Source: Polynucleobacter sp. MG-27-Goln-C1 | GTDB taxonomy: Bacteria; Pseudomonadota; Gammaproteobacteria; Burkholderiales; Burkholderiaceae | Direction of reading: 5' to 3' | DNA: 64,000 bases | NCBI RefSeq assembly: GCF_018881905.1 | Contig: NZ_JACVPM010000002.1 | Location: forward strand, 721,842-785,841 | Shown here: positions 1 to 9,657 of the stretch, one piece after another | Position numbering within the stretch: the first letter of the stretch is position 1 | Layout of the letters: each line of letters opens with the position of its first letter | Translations under genes and position numbers: made by a program | Notes under the pieces: model-generated | The model's database searches: none | What the model was told of the DNA's origin: nothing | The model's input: the letters and a program-made list of their open reading frames with translations, nothing else

Positions 1-747
1 GTATTGCCATACAACGATGTGGCAGCCCTGAAGGAAGTATTTGAGAAGCAGGGTGACCAGGTGGCTGCGGTGATTATTGAGCCGTTTGCTGGCAATATGA
101 ACCTCATTAAACCTTCAGCAGAATTTCTCTCGACTCTTCGTCAGCTAACTAGCCAGCATGGCAGTGTATTAATTTACGACGAAGTGATGACGGGCTTTCG
201 GGTGGCATTAGGTGGTGCCCAATCCCTGCAGGGTATTACTCCCGACCTCACTTGTCTTGGCAAAGTGATGGGTGGTGGTATGCCGATGGCTGCCTTTGGC
301 GGTAAAAAAGAAATCATGTCTAAGCTAGCTCCGCTGGGTAACGTTTATCAGGCGGGTACCTTATCAGGCAATCCGGTAGCCGTAGCTGCAGGCTTAAAGA
401 CTTTGGAGATTATTTCTAGAGAAGGTTTCTATGAGTGTCTGACTGGCCAAACTGAAAAACTGATGGCCGGCTTAAAGCTCGCTGCGGATGAAGCTGGTGT
501 GCCATTTTCAGTAGATAGTGTTGGCGGCATGTTTGGCTTTTACTTTGCCAATGAAGTGCCAACTTCTTTTGAGGCAGTAACTAAAACTGATATCGAAGCG
601 TTTAAGAAATTCTTCCACTTGATGCTCGATCAAGGGGTGTACTTAGCACCCTCGGCTTATGAAGCTGGATTTACCTCTATCGCTCATGACAATGCCGTAC
701 TTGATGAGATCATCGCCGCAGCAAAATCTGCATTTAAAAAGTTATAA
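1..747 (+). CDS. hemL: Glutamate-1-semialdehyde 2,1-aminomutase, 3' part (5' end outside the window)
   Basis: This PLP enzyme converts glutamate-1-semialdehyde to 5-aminolevulinate, the last step of the C5 route to tetrapyrroles. Only the C-terminal ~249 residues are present, against a usual length near 430, and the reading frame is open from base 1. Visible motifs are the PLP-anchoring YDEVMTGFR and the segment LGKVMGGG, whose lysine is expected to form the Schiff base. The downstream apaH gene is convergent, with a 16-base gap. The family is clear; the true start is not visible. Confidence 0.95.
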   Translation, partial: VLPYNDVAALKEVFEKQGDQVAAVIIEPFAGNMNLIKPSAEFLSTLRQLTSQHGSVLIYDEVMTGFRVALGGAQSLQGITPDLTCLGKVMGGGMPMAAFGGKKEIMSKLAPLGNVYQAGTLSGNPVAVAAGLKTLEIISREGFYECLTGQTEKLMAGLKLAADEAGVPFSVDSVGGMFGFYFANEVPTSFEAVTKTDIEAFKKFFHLMLDQGVYLAPSAYEAGFTSIAHDNAVLDEIIAAAKSAFKKL

Positions 748-763
748 GAGGCAGATGTCGAAA

Positions 764-1603
764 TTACATTCTGAGTGGATGGTCATAACCATCTACTTGA
801 ATAATTTCCAGCCCCTTACTGGATTTACCTGATTCGGGAATTTCCATGGCAGTCAGTTTGCCACCCCAGACGCAGCCTGTATCTAGCCCAATGACATTTC
901 CATGTTGGAGCAACCCTAGAGTTGACCAGTGTCCAAAGTAAATCAGGGAATCTTGCGTTTTTCTCTTGGGGGTTTTGAACCAAGGGATATAGCCCTTCGG
1001 ACCATCTTCGAAACCTTCTTTACTTTCAAACTCCATGGTGCCTGTTGGAGTGCAAAAACGAATACGGGTTAGCGCATTGGTAATGACGCGTAAACGCTCG
1101 TAACCTTTTAGTGAGTTACTCCACTTATTTGGAGTATTGCCATACATATTCGCCAAAAAATCTTTATAGGATTTTTTGCGAAGTACTTTTTCTACTTCTT
1201 GTGCACATTCAATCGTTTGCTGCAGATCCCATTGAGGCAGAACTCCGGCATGAACAGTGAGCACTTTTCCATTGCTCAGAGCCATCGGCCTGTGTCTAAG
1301 CCATTCAATGAGCTCAGCTCTATCAGGAGCATCCAGGATGGGTTGGACGGTATCTAGCCCCTTAGTTTTACGAATGCCTGCATCTACAGCCAGCAAATGC
1401 AGATCGTGATTTCCAAGAATACATTCAATGCGCTTTTCTTCTTGTAATTTCTTTAGATAGCGGAGGGTGCCTAATGAGTAGGGACCTCGATTCACAAGAT
1501 CACCCAAAAAAATCATCTTAGATTGGGTGGGGAGTTTTTTGACGAGCGCCTTCAAAGATGGTGCACACCCTTGAATATCACCTACGGCATAGATCTTGCT
1601 CAT
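764..1603 (-). CDS. apaH: Symmetrical bis(5'-nucleosyl)-tetraphosphatase ApaH
   Basis: ApaH hydrolyses Ap4A symmetrically to two ADP and is also known to remove Np4 caps from RNA. The 279-residue protein has the metallophosphatase signature in order: GDIQGC (8-13), GDLVNRG (34-40), GNHD (64-67) and VHAG (near 117-120). These residues bind the two metal ions. Length is normal for the family. It is convergent with hemL and lies 36 bases downstream of the photolyase gene on the same strand, so the two may be cotranscribed. Confidence 0.95.
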   Translation of the reverse strand: MSKIYAVGDIQGCAPSLKALVKKLPTQSKMIFLGDLVNRGPYSLGTLRYLKKLQEEKRIECILGNHDLHLLAVDAGIRKTKGLDTVQPILDAPDRAELIEWLRHRPMALSNGKVLTVHAGVLPQWDLQQTIECAQEVEKVLRKKSYKDFLANMYGNTPNKWSNSLKGYERLRVITNALTRIRFCTPTGTMEFESKEGFEDGPKGYIPWFKTPKRKTQDSLIYFGHWSTLGLLQHGNVIGLDTGCVWGGKLTAMEIPESGKSSKGLEIIQVDGYDHPLRM

Positions 1604-1639
1604 GCCCTATCTTAAAGCGGAACTAACCAAAGTCCGTAA

Positions 1640-3130
1640 TTAAGTTGCAGAATCCTCAGAAGTCACTTTTTTAACTACGCTGTAGCGCACCAAGGTCTTT
1701 TTGCGTGCCTCATCGTGATTAACAACCGGTAGGGGATAGTCGCGTCCTAAAAGAATGCCTGCCGCTTCTAGCTCGATATGACCGGCTTCCCAAGGTGCAT
1801 GAATGGATTTCTTGGAAAGCTTATCTAATTGAGGTAAGTAGCGACGGATAAATTTTCCTTCGGGATCAAACTTCTGGGATTGGGTTATCGGATTGAAGAT
1901 GCGGAAGTAGGGTTGCGCATCGCATCCCGAAGAGGAGGCCCATTGCCATCCACCATTATTGGAGGAAAGCTCAAAGTCATTGAGGTGTTTTGCGAAATAC
2001 ATTTCGCCCCAGCGCCAATCAATTCCTAGGTCTTTGGTGAGGAAGCTGGCAACCACCATGCGTAAGCGGTTATGCATATAGCCACTTTGGTTGAGTTGGC
2101 ACATGGCAGCATCTACTAATGGATAACCTGTTTTTCCATCGCACCAAGCTTTAAATAATTTCTTGGCAGTAGCACCACTTTCCCACTCGATATTGTCATA
2201 GTCTGGTTTAAAGGCTGCACCCTCAGCCAGGCGTGGATGATTGGCCAGAATCATGAAATAAAAATCACGCCAGATCAGTTCACTTAACCAGATTGTTGCA
2301 CCCATGCTGCCAGCAAGCATGCGGCGATGAGCTTCACGTACCAAACCTCGTATTGAGAGCATGCCAAAGCGCAGGTGTGTGGACAGATAGCTCACACCTT
2401 TAATGGCAGGGAAGTCTCGACCGATTTGGTATTGATCAATGCGGTGGAGGAAGTCTTCTAAGAAACTCTGGCCACCCTCTGATCCTGGTGGAAGGTAGGC
2501 TTCAATCCCAGTTGGGCTAAAGCCCATGGATTCTAGAGATGGAAAGGGTGTCTGTAGTGATTTGGGGATAGCACCTAACTGACCCTTTTTAGGATCGCAG
2601 TCATAGGCAGCAATATCTTTTTCTTGCAACGTCTTGAGCCAATTATTTTTATAGGGCGTAAAGATCGAGAACACGGTGTTGGAGTTGGTGAGAATTTCTT
2701 TCTTTTCAAAAATCACTTGATCTTTGAAAGTCTCCAATTCAATGCCAAGTTTCTCTAGAGATGCGGCAACAGAGGCATCGCGTGCAATTGCCGATGGCTC
2801 ATAGTCATGATTGGTGTAAACGGTATTGACACCCAAAGCCTCTGCAATCTTTGGAATGCACGTGGTGGGCTTTCCAAACTGAACAATGAGTCCGCCACCT
2901 AGTTTGCGTAATTGCTCATCGATTTGTTCTAGACCTTGCCAAATGAAGTCGACGCGTCGATCATGTTTAAGGCCGCTTGCATGTAAATCTTCAGACTTCA
3001 GTGGATCCAGAATTTCGGTATCGAAGATAAATACTAGCCAAACTTGGTCATTATTTTTCAGGGCATGATGAAGAGCGGCATTGTCATATAGACGTAAATC
3101 ACGGCGGAGCCAGACGAGAGCTTTTTTCAT
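1640..3130 (-). CDS. phrB: Deoxyribodipyrimidine photolyase (class I CPD type)
   Basis: The enzyme uses light and FAD to split cyclobutane pyrimidine dimers in DNA. The 496-residue protein starts with the DNA-photolyase domain (WLRRDLRLYDN, 7-17), which binds the antenna pigment. The FAD domain follows, with SELIWRDFYF (283-292) and NNGGWQWASSSGCDAQPYFR (391-410), the most conserved part of the photolyase/cryptochrome family. Length and motifs fit a bacterial class I enzyme. It is divergent from the ydcF-like gene, with 79 bases between them. Photolyase suits a bacterium of sunlit surface water, but that is only context. Confidence 0.95.
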   Translation of the reverse strand: MKKALVWLRRDLRLYDNAALHHALKNNDQVWLVFIFDTEILDPLKSEDLHASGLKHDRRVDFIWQGLEQIDEQLRKLGGGLIVQFGKPTTCIPKIAEALGVNTVYTNHDYEPSAIARDASVAASLEKLGIELETFKDQVIFEKKEILTNSNTVFSIFTPYKNNWLKTLQEKDIAAYDCDPKKGQLGAIPKSLQTPFPSLESMGFSPTGIEAYLPPGSEGGQSFLEDFLHRIDQYQIGRDFPAIKGVSYLSTHLRFGMLSIRGLVREAHRRMLAGSMGATIWLSELIWRDFYFMILANHPRLAEGAAFKPDYDNIEWESGATAKKLFKAWCDGKTGYPLVDAAMCQLNQSGYMHNRLRMVVASFLTKDLGIDWRWGEMYFAKHLNDFELSSNNGGWQWASSSGCDAQPYFRIFNPITQSQKFDPEGKFIRRYLPQLDKLSKKSIHAPWEAGHIELEAAGILLGRDYPLPVVNHDEARKKTLVRYSVVKKVTSEDSAT

Positions 3131-3209
3131 AGCCCCTATATTAGGGCCAAATAGACGGACTCGCTTGGCTTGCGAGTAATATCCTGCTTATTAAATAGAC
3201 TGATCGCCA

Positions 3210-4028
3210 ATGGATACTTTATTTTTCATTTTTTCAAAAGTAGTGCAGTTTTGCATTGAGCCACTCAATTGGGTGATCGTTTTCGTGGCACTCAGTCTGT
3301 TATTTCTGAGTCTGAGAAAACCCCATCTTTGTAAACGATTCTTGCTTTTCGCTTTGGCAGACTTATTGCTGGTTGGATGGTTGCCAACTTCCGAGGTCTT
3401 TTTAAGGGTTCTTGAAGATAGCGTGCCTAAGGTTCAGCTTGCGCAGATGTCAGAAGCAGACTTTGGTGGAATCATTATTTTGGGCGGCGCTATTGAGGGC
3501 GGTGAAATCGCTATTGATCGTGGTGAGGTATCAATTTATTCCTCAGCTGAGCGTGTTACCAAAGCCTTTGAGCTCATTCGGAAGTATCCCGATCTACCCT
3601 TTATCTTTACTGGCTTTTCTGGGCGCTTATCACCGGTCGGCATGTCCGAGGCAGATGCATTTAAGCAATTGGTTTCTGAGCAGGGTTTGCCAGACAAAAA
3701 TGTCCATTATGAAAATCAGTCCCGCAATACCTATGAAAATGTCATATTGATGAAGCCGATGATCTTGGAGTTGGGGGCTAAGAGCGCCAAAGAAGCTGAT
3801 GTGCCCCCAAAACCTTGGCTAGTGATTACTTCGGCATCACATATGTACCGATCACTCAAGATTTTCCAAAACAAAGGGATTGCGGTAATTCCTGTCCCAG
3901 TGGATTACCAAACGGGCAATCGATTGCGCTGGGCTAGGTTCGATTTGGAGGATGGTGTCCAAAATTGGAATAAGGCGATGCATGAGCTAATTGGTATTTT
4001 GGCCTACTGGATCACCGGAAAGATCTAA
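3210..4028 (+). CDS. YdcF/ElyC-family (DUF218) membrane protein
   Basis: This is a 272-residue protein with two N-terminal membrane segments (about 8-35 and 40-60) followed by a DUF218 domain. Typical elements of that domain are the IIILGGAIEGG strand and the SRNTYENVIL segment, where Asn/Thr/Glu line the pocket. Members such as E. coli ElyC and SanA act in envelope integrity and peptidoglycan or undecaprenyl-phosphate metabolism. The exact reaction is unknown. It starts with ATG, is divergent from phrB, and lies 32 bases before yqgE. Confidence 0.85.
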   Translation: MDTLFFIFSKVVQFCIEPLNWVIVFVALSLLFLSLRKPHLCKRFLLFALADLLLVGWLPTSEVFLRVLEDSVPKVQLAQMSEADFGGIIILGGAIEGGEIAIDRGEVSIYSSAERVTKAFELIRKYPDLPFIFTGFSGRLSPVGMSEADAFKQLVSEQGLPDKNVHYENQSRNTYENVILMKPMILELGAKSAKEADVPPKPWLVITSASHMYRSLKIFQNKGIAVIPVPVDYQTGNRLRWARFDLEDGVQNWNKAMHELIGILAYWITGKI

Positions 4029-4060
4029 CTCCGGCATAGAATTCGGTAAAATAAACCCAC

Positions 4061-4726
4061 ATGAACATGGCTAAAAAAGCCCCTGTGGGTCAAGCTGCAA
4101 AACCCACCCAGACCTCCCAAGCTTCTGCTTCTGGGTCCCCAATTGCTTATTCCGCTGATCATCTAGCAAACCAATTCCTCATTGCTATGCCAGGCATGGT
4201 CGATCCCAATTTTGCGGGTTCAGTTATCTATCTTTTTGAGCATACCGAACGGGGTGCGATGGGCTTAGTAATCAATCGCCCAACCGAGCTCGATATGGGT
4301 GCCTTATTTGAAAAAATTGAAGTCAAGCTAGAAGCTGAGCCAGTATCTGAACAGCCGGTCTATTTTGGCGGTCCAGTGCAAATCGAGCGTGGTTTTGTAC
4401 TGCATGAGCCCACCACAGAGGTGGCTTACAGTTCTTCCTTGGCCGTCCCGGGCGGTTTGACCATGACGACATCAAAGGATGTGCTTGAGGCAGTGGCAAC
4501 AGGTTCTGGACCCAGTAAATTCTTAATGACCTTAGGTTATGCGGGCTGGAGTGCTGGACAGCTCGAGGAGGAAATTACCCTTAATGGCTGGATCAATGTT
4601 CCCCTATCCCAGAAGCAAATGATTGAGATTATTTTTAATACACCCTCTAGCCAGCGCTATGAGCGGACGATGGGTCTTTTGGGGTTTGACCCATCCCATC
4701 TATCTGGCGAGGCAGGGCATGCCTGA
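4061..4726 (+). CDS. yqgE: YqgE/AlgH family protein
   Basis: This conserved protein has unknown biochemistry; the family was once linked to alginate regulation as AlgH. It shows the family block PGMVDPNFAGSVIYLFEH followed by GAMGLVINRP. At 221 residues it is about 30 longer than usual because of a low-complexity Ala/Gln/Ser/Thr-rich N-terminus. The start could be the ATG at 4061 or the in-frame ATG at 4067. Its stop overlaps the ruvX start by a few bases. The yqgE-ruvX pairing is widespread in proteobacteria. Confidence 0.92.
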   Translation: MNMAKKAPVGQAAKPTQTSQASASGSPIAYSADHLANQFLIAMPGMVDPNFAGSVIYLFEHTERGAMGLVINRPTELDMGALFEKIEVKLEAEPVSEQPVYFGGPVQIERGFVLHEPTTEVAYSSSLAVPGGLTMTTSKDVLEAVATGSGPSKFLMTLGYAGWSAGQLEEEITLNGWINVPLSQKQMIEIIFNTPSSQRYERTMGLLGFDPSHLSGEAGHA

Positions 4727-5144
4727 GGGCATTAAGAAGAGCGCAGAGTTGACGGTCATGGCCTTTGACTTTGGGACACGACGTATTGGTGTTGCCGTTG
4801 GCAATACTCTGACCAAAGCTGGTCAGCCTTTGAAGGTTGTTGCAGAGCCATCTGAGGATGTGCGCTTTAGCGCTATTCAGGCCCTCATCAAAGAGTGGCA
4901 GCCAAATCAGCTGGTTGTGGGACTACCGTGTCATCCCGATGGTACTGAGCATGAAATGAGTGCCAAGGCGCGCCGCTTTGGCAATCAGTTGCATGGACGC
5001 TTTCAGTTGCCGGTGGAGTGGGTGGATGAGCGCTATACCTCGGCTGTTTTAGAGGGTGATCCCGATATGCGAGACAATTTGGATGCCGAGTCTGCGGCCT
5101 TAATTTTGGAGCAGTATTTTCTTGAAAAGAATTGGATTAGTTGA
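4719..5144 (+). CDS. ruvX: Putative pre-16S rRNA nuclease / Holliday junction resolvase-like YqgF
   Basis: This RNase H-fold nuclease of 141 residues is implicated in 16S rRNA 5'-end maturation. It was earlier predicted to be a Holliday junction resolvase. The first catalytic Asp is in FDFGTRRIGVAVG (16-28), and the later block VDERYTSA is also typical. I chose the ATG at 4719, which overlaps the yqgE stop, because an upstream in-frame start would give a long N-terminus made only of yqgE-overlapping sequence. The gene ends two bases before the pyrR ATG, suggesting translational coupling. Confidence 0.92.
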   Translation: MPEGIKKSAELTVMAFDFGTRRIGVAVGNTLTKAGQPLKVVAEPSEDVRFSAIQALIKEWQPNQLVVGLPCHPDGTEHEMSAKARRFGNQLHGRFQLPVEWVDERYTSAVLEGDPDMRDNLDAESAALILEQYFLEKNWIS

Positions 5145-5145
5145 G

Positions 5146-5652
5146 ATGAATGCAGAGCAGTCCTATCTGAAATTACTAGAGACTTTGAGTCAGCGTAAAA
5201 AGGCTGGCGATTCATTTGAGTTGGCTGGTCTTGCAATGGGTGGAGCTTGGATCGCAGAGCGTTTAGCTGCGGATTTAAATCTTCACCACTTTGGCGTGAT
5301 TAATGTGGCTTTTCATCGAGATGACTATGCCGAGAAGGGAATGACAGCGCTTCGTACTGCCAGCACGATGTCTACCCATCTTCCTTTTGAGGTGAATGGC
5401 GCAAACGTAATTTTGATTGATGATGTTTTGCTAACGGGTCGTACGGTTCGTGCAGCGCTAAATGAGTTATTTGATTTTGGTAGACCTGCTCAAGTGGAAT
5501 TGATGGTTTTGGCGGATCGCGAGAGCCGTGAGCTGCCGATCTCAGCTGACTTTGTAGGCGAGCAAGTGAGTGTTCTAGATAATCAAATATTGGTTTTAGA
5601 AAAAAATGACGCTGGCAAGTTCAGCTTCCAATTGGAGGAGCGCGCAGCATGA
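5146..5652 (+). CDS. pyrR: PyrR-type uracil phosphoribosyltransferase / pyr regulator
   Basis: This type I phosphoribosyltransferase of 168 residues has the PRPP loop [13 protein letters not shown] near residues 88-100 and the pyrimidine-side segment HRDDY. In Bacillus, PyrR attenuates the pyr operon by binding mRNA and also has UPRTase activity. RNA-binding control has not been shown widely in proteobacteria, so the regulatory role here is uncertain. The ATG at 5146 directly follows the ruvX stop, and the last codon overlaps the pyrB start (ATGA). ruvX, pyrR and pyrB therefore form one operon. Confidence 0.93.
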   Translation: MNAEQSYLKLLETLSQRKKAGDSFELAGLAMGGAWIAERLAADLNLHHFGVINVAFHRDDYAEKGMTALRTASTMSTHLPFEVNGANVILIDDVLLTGRTVRAALNELFDFGRPAQVELMVLADRESRELPISADFVGEQVSVLDNQILVLEKNDAGKFSFQLEERAA

Positions 5653-6629
5653 GCGGAATGAATGGCTTATTAAACGACCCAGTAAATCAATTTAACGCTG
5701 CCGGTGAGTTAACTCACCTGTTAACTTTAGAGGATTTGCCGAAAGAGCAAATCCTCCATATTCTCGATACTGCACAACAGTTTGTGAGTGTCACGGATCC
5801 TGCGAGAGAGGTAAAAAAAGTACCGCTCCTTCGTGGCAAGAGTGTCTTTAATTTATTCTTTGAAAACTCCACTCGCACTCGCACTACTTTTGAGATTGCT
5901 GCTAAACGCTTATCGGCAGATGTGATTAACTTAGATATCTCCACTTCTTCAACTGCTAAAGGTGAGAGTCTTTTAGATACGATTGATAACTTGGTTGCGA
6001 TGCAAGCGGATATTTTTGTTGTGCGACATGGCGTTTCAAGGGCGCCTATCGAAATTGCACAACATGTGCCACCGCACGTGCACGTAGTCAATGCTGGTGA
6101 TGGTAGTCATCAGCATCCTACTCAAGGCTTGTTGGATATGTACACAATGCGCCACTTCAAGAAAGACTTTAGTGGTTTGAAGGTAGCGATTGTGGGTGAC
6201 ATTGTTCATAGCCGTGTAGCGAAATCGAATATCTGCGCTTTGAGAACCTTGGGTTGTACAGACATTCGTACGATTGGCCCTGAGAGTCTTTTACCAAGCG
6301 ATTTAGACATGCTGGGAGTCAAGGTATTTCACAGCATGGAAGAGGGTTTAAAGGGCGTCGATGTTGTGATGACCTTGCGCATTCAGAAAGAGCGCATGGA
6401 AGCGGGACAAGTTCCAGAAGGCGATGCTTTCTTTAAACACTATGGGTTAACTCCTACACGATTAGCCTTAGCTAAGCCTGATGCCATCGTGATGCATCCA
6501 GGCCCTATGAACCGCGGCGTAGAAATTGATTCTGCTGTGGCTGATGGTCCTCAGTCAGTTATTCTCAATCAAGTGACCTTTGGTATTGCGGTGCGCATGG
6601 CCGTTATGTCGATCGTTGCTGGTAACTAG
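5649..6629 (+). CDS. pyrB: Aspartate carbamoyltransferase catalytic subunit
   Basis: This enzyme joins carbamoyl phosphate and aspartate to make carbamoyl aspartate in de novo pyrimidine synthesis. The 326-residue protein has the carbamoyl-phosphate loop [13 protein letters not shown], the [11 protein letters not shown] block and a C-terminal [12 protein letters not shown]. The start is the ATG at 5649, sharing an ATGA overlap with pyrR. No pyrC-like dihydroorotase follows; the polysaccharide genes begin seven bases after the stop in the ORF sense, with the likely ATG 24 bases on. Confidence 0.97.
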   Translation: MSGMNGLLNDPVNQFNAAGELTHLLTLEDLPKEQILHILDTAQQFVSVTDPAREVKKVPLLRGKSVFNLFFENSTRTRTTFEIAAKRLSADVINLDISTSSTAKGESLLDTIDNLVAMQADIFVVRHGVSRAPIEIAQHVPPHVHVVNAGDGSHQHPTQGLLDMYTMRHFKKDFSGLKVAIVGDIVHSRVAKSNICALRTLGCTDIRTIGPESLLPSDLDMLGVKVFHSMEEGLKGVDVVMTLRIQKERMEAGQVPEGDAFFKHYGLTPTRLALAKPDAIVMHPGPMNRGVEIDSAVADGPQSVILNQVTFGIAVRMAVMSIVAGN

Positions 6630-6653
6630 TCACTATTGCGAACTGCTACGCAA

Positions 6654-7994
6654 ATGCAAAAAAAGAACTGGTTAATCCTGTCGCATGGTTTCAATATGGA
6701 TGGGCGAGCATCTAGCCTTACCATCACCGACAAGATCCCGTATCTATTGGATGCCGGTATCAAGCCGTATGTCTTTAGCGCAATTACCGGCATTAAAGAT
6801 ACCCGCTTCCCACATCGGCAATTTCTAGCTTGGGGCCCAGCAGCTTTCCGTTTTGATTTTCGTCATTGGATTGCAAACCAGTATGGTCGTGGACCATTCT
6901 ATAAAGTTGCTACAGGTTTAGTTTCTTTATTGCTCGCGCCATTTATCGCACTAGAGAAATCCTTTCTTGGCTACTCTAGTCAGTGGTCTTGGGCGATGCC
7001 AGCCTATATGCACGGCTTAAAGCTAATCAGAGATGGTAAGGTTGATTTAATTTATTCGACTGGGGGTGCTTGGTCTGCGCACTTAGCAGGTTTATGGCTC
7101 AAGAAAAAAACTGGCCTACCTTGGATTGTGGAAATTCATGATCCACTGGTAATACGCCAAAGTCCAATTGATCCCGGATTTGGCAAGCCAAAAAACCGAG
7201 ACGCACAATTTCGTCAATATCTAGAAAAGCAGATTTGTAAATATGCAGATTTGGCTTGGTGGTTTACAGATGGTGCTTTGCATTACGCAAAGGTGCGCAA
7301 TACCAACCTCAACACACCAAATAATGCGCATGGTTTTATGGTTCTTCCGGGCGCTGAGCCACCAGGAGGATTAAGTAAGTCGAAGATGCATCAGTATTCA
7401 GACCATCTGAATTTATGCCACTTTGGATCGCTAGCCAATGATCGCTCACTCTCAACCATCTTGAAAGCCCTTGTACCATTATTCAAGAAATTTCCTGAGG
7501 CTAGGCAGCGGATTCGGGTTCATGCTTATGGCGCGCCTTTAGATCCATTGACAAGCGAGTCAATTAAAAATCTTCAGTTCGAAGATGTATTGCTAGCCCA
7601 TGGTAGATTGGAGAGAGATCCAGTAACCGGTAAATCGGGTAGAGAGCGCGTAGTAGAAAAGATGCAGTCAGCTGATGTATTGATTCTTCTGCATGGCAAT
7701 GATGAGTGGTGTGCTGAGTACATACCTTCCAAGCTCTACGACTATCTATGGACTGGGCGTCCGATTTGGGGTATCACACATCGCAATCCTCAACTTGATC
7801 AGATGTTACTGGAGCGGTCGGCTTATTTGAGCCCTCAAAGCGATATCGAGGCCGTTGAACTTGCTGTGGAAAGAATTTGGTTGGACTGGAAAAATAGAAG
7901 ACTAATTGAGCCTAAGTGGTTGCCAGTGGGTGTGAATCAGGCTGCGTATAGAATACTTTTAGAAGTTCAAGAAAAAACCGAAAGAAGCATTTGA
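6654..7994 (+). CDS. GT4-like glycosyltransferase
   Basis: This 446-residue protein has a two-domain GT-B layout. The N-terminal half carries LILSHGFNMDGRAS and WIVEIHDPLVI. The C-terminal half carries IPSKLYDYLWTGRPIWGI, the nucleotide-sugar binding segment typical of GT4 enzymes. The donor and acceptor cannot be told from sequence. I preferred the ATG at 6654 over a TTG at 6636. It sits 24 bases after pyrB and overlaps the next gene by four bases, so it heads the first polysaccharide segment, whose product could be an O-antigen or LPS outer-core sugar. Confidence 0.8.
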   Translation: MQKKNWLILSHGFNMDGRASSLTITDKIPYLLDAGIKPYVFSAITGIKDTRFPHRQFLAWGPAAFRFDFRHWIANQYGRGPFYKVATGLVSLLLAPFIALEKSFLGYSSQWSWAMPAYMHGLKLIRDGKVDLIYSTGGAWSAHLAGLWLKKKTGLPWIVEIHDPLVIRQSPIDPGFGKPKNRDAQFRQYLEKQICKYADLAWWFTDGALHYAKVRNTNLNTPNNAHGFMVLPGAEPPGGLSKSKMHQYSDHLNLCHFGSLANDRSLSTILKALVPLFKKFPEARQRIRVHAYGAPLDPLTSESIKNLQFEDVLLAHGRLERDPVTGKSGRERVVEKMQSADVLILLHGNDEWCAEYIPSKLYDYLWTGRPIWGITHRNPQLDQMLLERSAYLSPQSDIEAVELAVERIWLDWKNRRLIEPKWLPVGVNQAAYRILLEVQEKTERSI

Positions 7995-8890
7995 AAGATC
8001 TAGTTCTCTATTGCAAGTCTTATAGCCAAGATTTTCTGCGCTTAAAGCGGTTGCTGGCTTCAATTGATAAATACAACGTCGATCGCATACCATTTTATAT
8101 TTCGACGCCAACTGCCGAGAAGGCATTATTGGAGGGTGTAATCGGTCAGGTGGGTTACATCTGGGTGGCGGATGAGCAAATCGTTGCCTCTAATCCTCGC
8201 GCTGATTTAGTTCGTTACCGTGAAATGTCCGGAAGACTCTCCCAACAGATTATAAAAGCAGAATTTTGGAGATTAGGTTTAGCTGAAAACTATCTTTGCT
8301 TGGATTCTGATAGCAAATTTATTCGTGATTTTAAAAAATCGGACCTTGTTACAGATGAGAATACCCCTTACACCGTCCTGCATCAAAATAAAGAGCTATT
8401 TCAAATTGCAGCTAATCGTGGGCACCTTCAACTGAAGCGAAATCTCGGGATGGAAGCTGAGCGTGTTCAGAAATTATTCAATCGAGTTGGCCCCAGTTTT
8501 TATTGCGCGCCAGCCCCATTCAACTGGTCAGCTAGAGTCTGGCAATCTTTGGATCAAGAGTTTTTACAACCCAAAGGCATTGGCATTTGGGATCTCATTA
8601 CCTCGGATCACCCAGAGTCTTTGATATATGGGGAGGCGGCCTTGAAATATCACGCTATCCCCTTAATTGCAATTGAGCCTTTATTCCGAACATATCACTA
8701 TGACTGGCAGTTTTTTTTAATGAAGCGTTTGGGTGAAACTGAAACTAAATTAGCAGAAAATTATTTCGGCGTGATTTATCAGTCTGCTTGGGATGTGGAT
8801 AGCCATTTTGGTGCCTCAAAAAAATCACTGCCATCTCAACTATTGAGACGTATTAAGCGTTTTGCTAGATATTTGCAAAGCTATTTTTAG
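7991..8890 (+). CDS. DUF6492-like protein, probable glycosyltransferase
   Basis: This 299-residue protein begins VLYCKSYSQDFLRLKRLLAS and has the segment YLCLDSDSKFIRDF, which resembles a GT-A metal-binding DxD motif in a sugar-nucleotide transferase. The overall look fits the DUF6492 family found in polysaccharide loci; that assignment is by eye. The start is TTG, overlapping the upstream stop as TTGA. Tight packing with the genes on both sides supports a shared role in glycan assembly. Function is not established. Confidence 0.65.
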   Translation: MKDLVLYCKSYSQDFLRLKRLLASIDKYNVDRIPFYISTPTAEKALLEGVIGQVGYIWVADEQIVASNPRADLVRYREMSGRLSQQIIKAEFWRLGLAENYLCLDSDSKFIRDFKKSDLVTDENTPYTVLHQNKELFQIAANRGHLQLKRNLGMEAERVQKLFNRVGPSFYCAPAPFNWSARVWQSLDQEFLQPKGIGIWDLITSDHPESLIYGEAALKYHAIPLIAIEPLFRTYHYDWQFFLMKRLGETETKLAENYFGVIYQSAWDVDSHFGASKKSLPSQLLRRIKRFARYLQSYF

Positions 8891-8894
8891 TTTT

Positions 8895-9650
8895 ATGCAT
8901 AACTTGCCACCAATCATTCTCACCTCAAGTGTTATTGCGATGGATCAATCGGTCCATCTCAAAGATGAAAAATTAAGGATATTCCATACTTTAGAATCAA
9001 TTAAAAAGTGGTTGAATATATCCCCTAAAAACAAGTATGTATTGTGTGATGGATCGGGATTTGATTTCTCTTCGTTAGTAGCGGAGCACTTTCCAAATGC
9101 AAATATTGAATGCTTATCGTTCAACAATGATCCTGCTTTAATTAAAATCCATGGGAAGGGGTTTGGCGAAGGGGAAATTATTCGTTATGCTCTAGGGCAT
9201 TCAGAAACTCTACATGAATCCCAATGGTTTGCAAAATGTACTGCAAAACTGTGGGTCGATAATTTTTTGGGATGCACTGAAAAGTGGGACGGGAGATTTC
9301 TGTGCCAAGCATTTTTTTCAAATGCATTCTCTTTGAAGAAATCTCGACTTGAATATATTGATACACGTTTTTATTTGGTGGAAAAACAGTTTTATCAAAA
9401 ATATTTTTTAAATGCCCATATTGATATTGGGGGGGGTAGTGGAATTAGCATCGAGGATAAATTCCTTGATATCGCTAGGGGCGCGCAACTAGAGGGCTTT
9501 ATTTTTTCTACTCCTCCCGTAGTTTGTGGTGTAGGGGGAGGCTCTGGAAAATATTACAAAAACTCTTCAATTCGAAGAATCAAGGAGAGACTTCGCTCCT
9601 GGATTGTTTCTCATCATTCAAAATTTCAATCTCTTTTTTATAGGCCTTAA
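8895..9650 (+). CDS. Unrecognised protein of the polysaccharide locus
   Basis: This is a 251-residue protein with no membrane segment or signal peptide. A region reading KYVLCDGSGFDFSSL, then GKGFGEGEII, then KLWVDNFL resembles the layout of small GT-A-like transferases from capsule loci (Asp-Gly near a strand end, then an acidic helix). A glycine-rich tail with GVGGGSGKYY is unusual. The ATG at 8895 lies four bases after the previous stop; an upstream TTG/ATG would overlap. A glycosyltransferase-like role is an inference from context. It is convergent with the WaaL-like gene. Confidence 0.6.
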   Translation: MHNLPPIILTSSVIAMDQSVHLKDEKLRIFHTLESIKKWLNISPKNKYVLCDGSGFDFSSLVAEHFPNANIECLSFNNDPALIKIHGKGFGEGEIIRYALGHSETLHESQWFAKCTAKLWVDNFLGCTEKWDGRFLCQAFFSNAFSLKKSRLEYIDTRFYLVEKQFYQKYFLNAHIDIGGGSGISIEDKFLDIARGAQLEGFIFSTPPVVCGVGGGSGKYYKNSSIRRIKERLRSWIVSHHSKFQSLFYRP

Positions 9651-9657
9651 CTAAGTT

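Noticed and set aside
3160..3178. Hairpin ACTCGC/GCGAGT between phrB and the ydcF-like gene as terminator
   Set aside because: It is a short stem with no T run, in a divergent promoter gap where a terminator is not expected.
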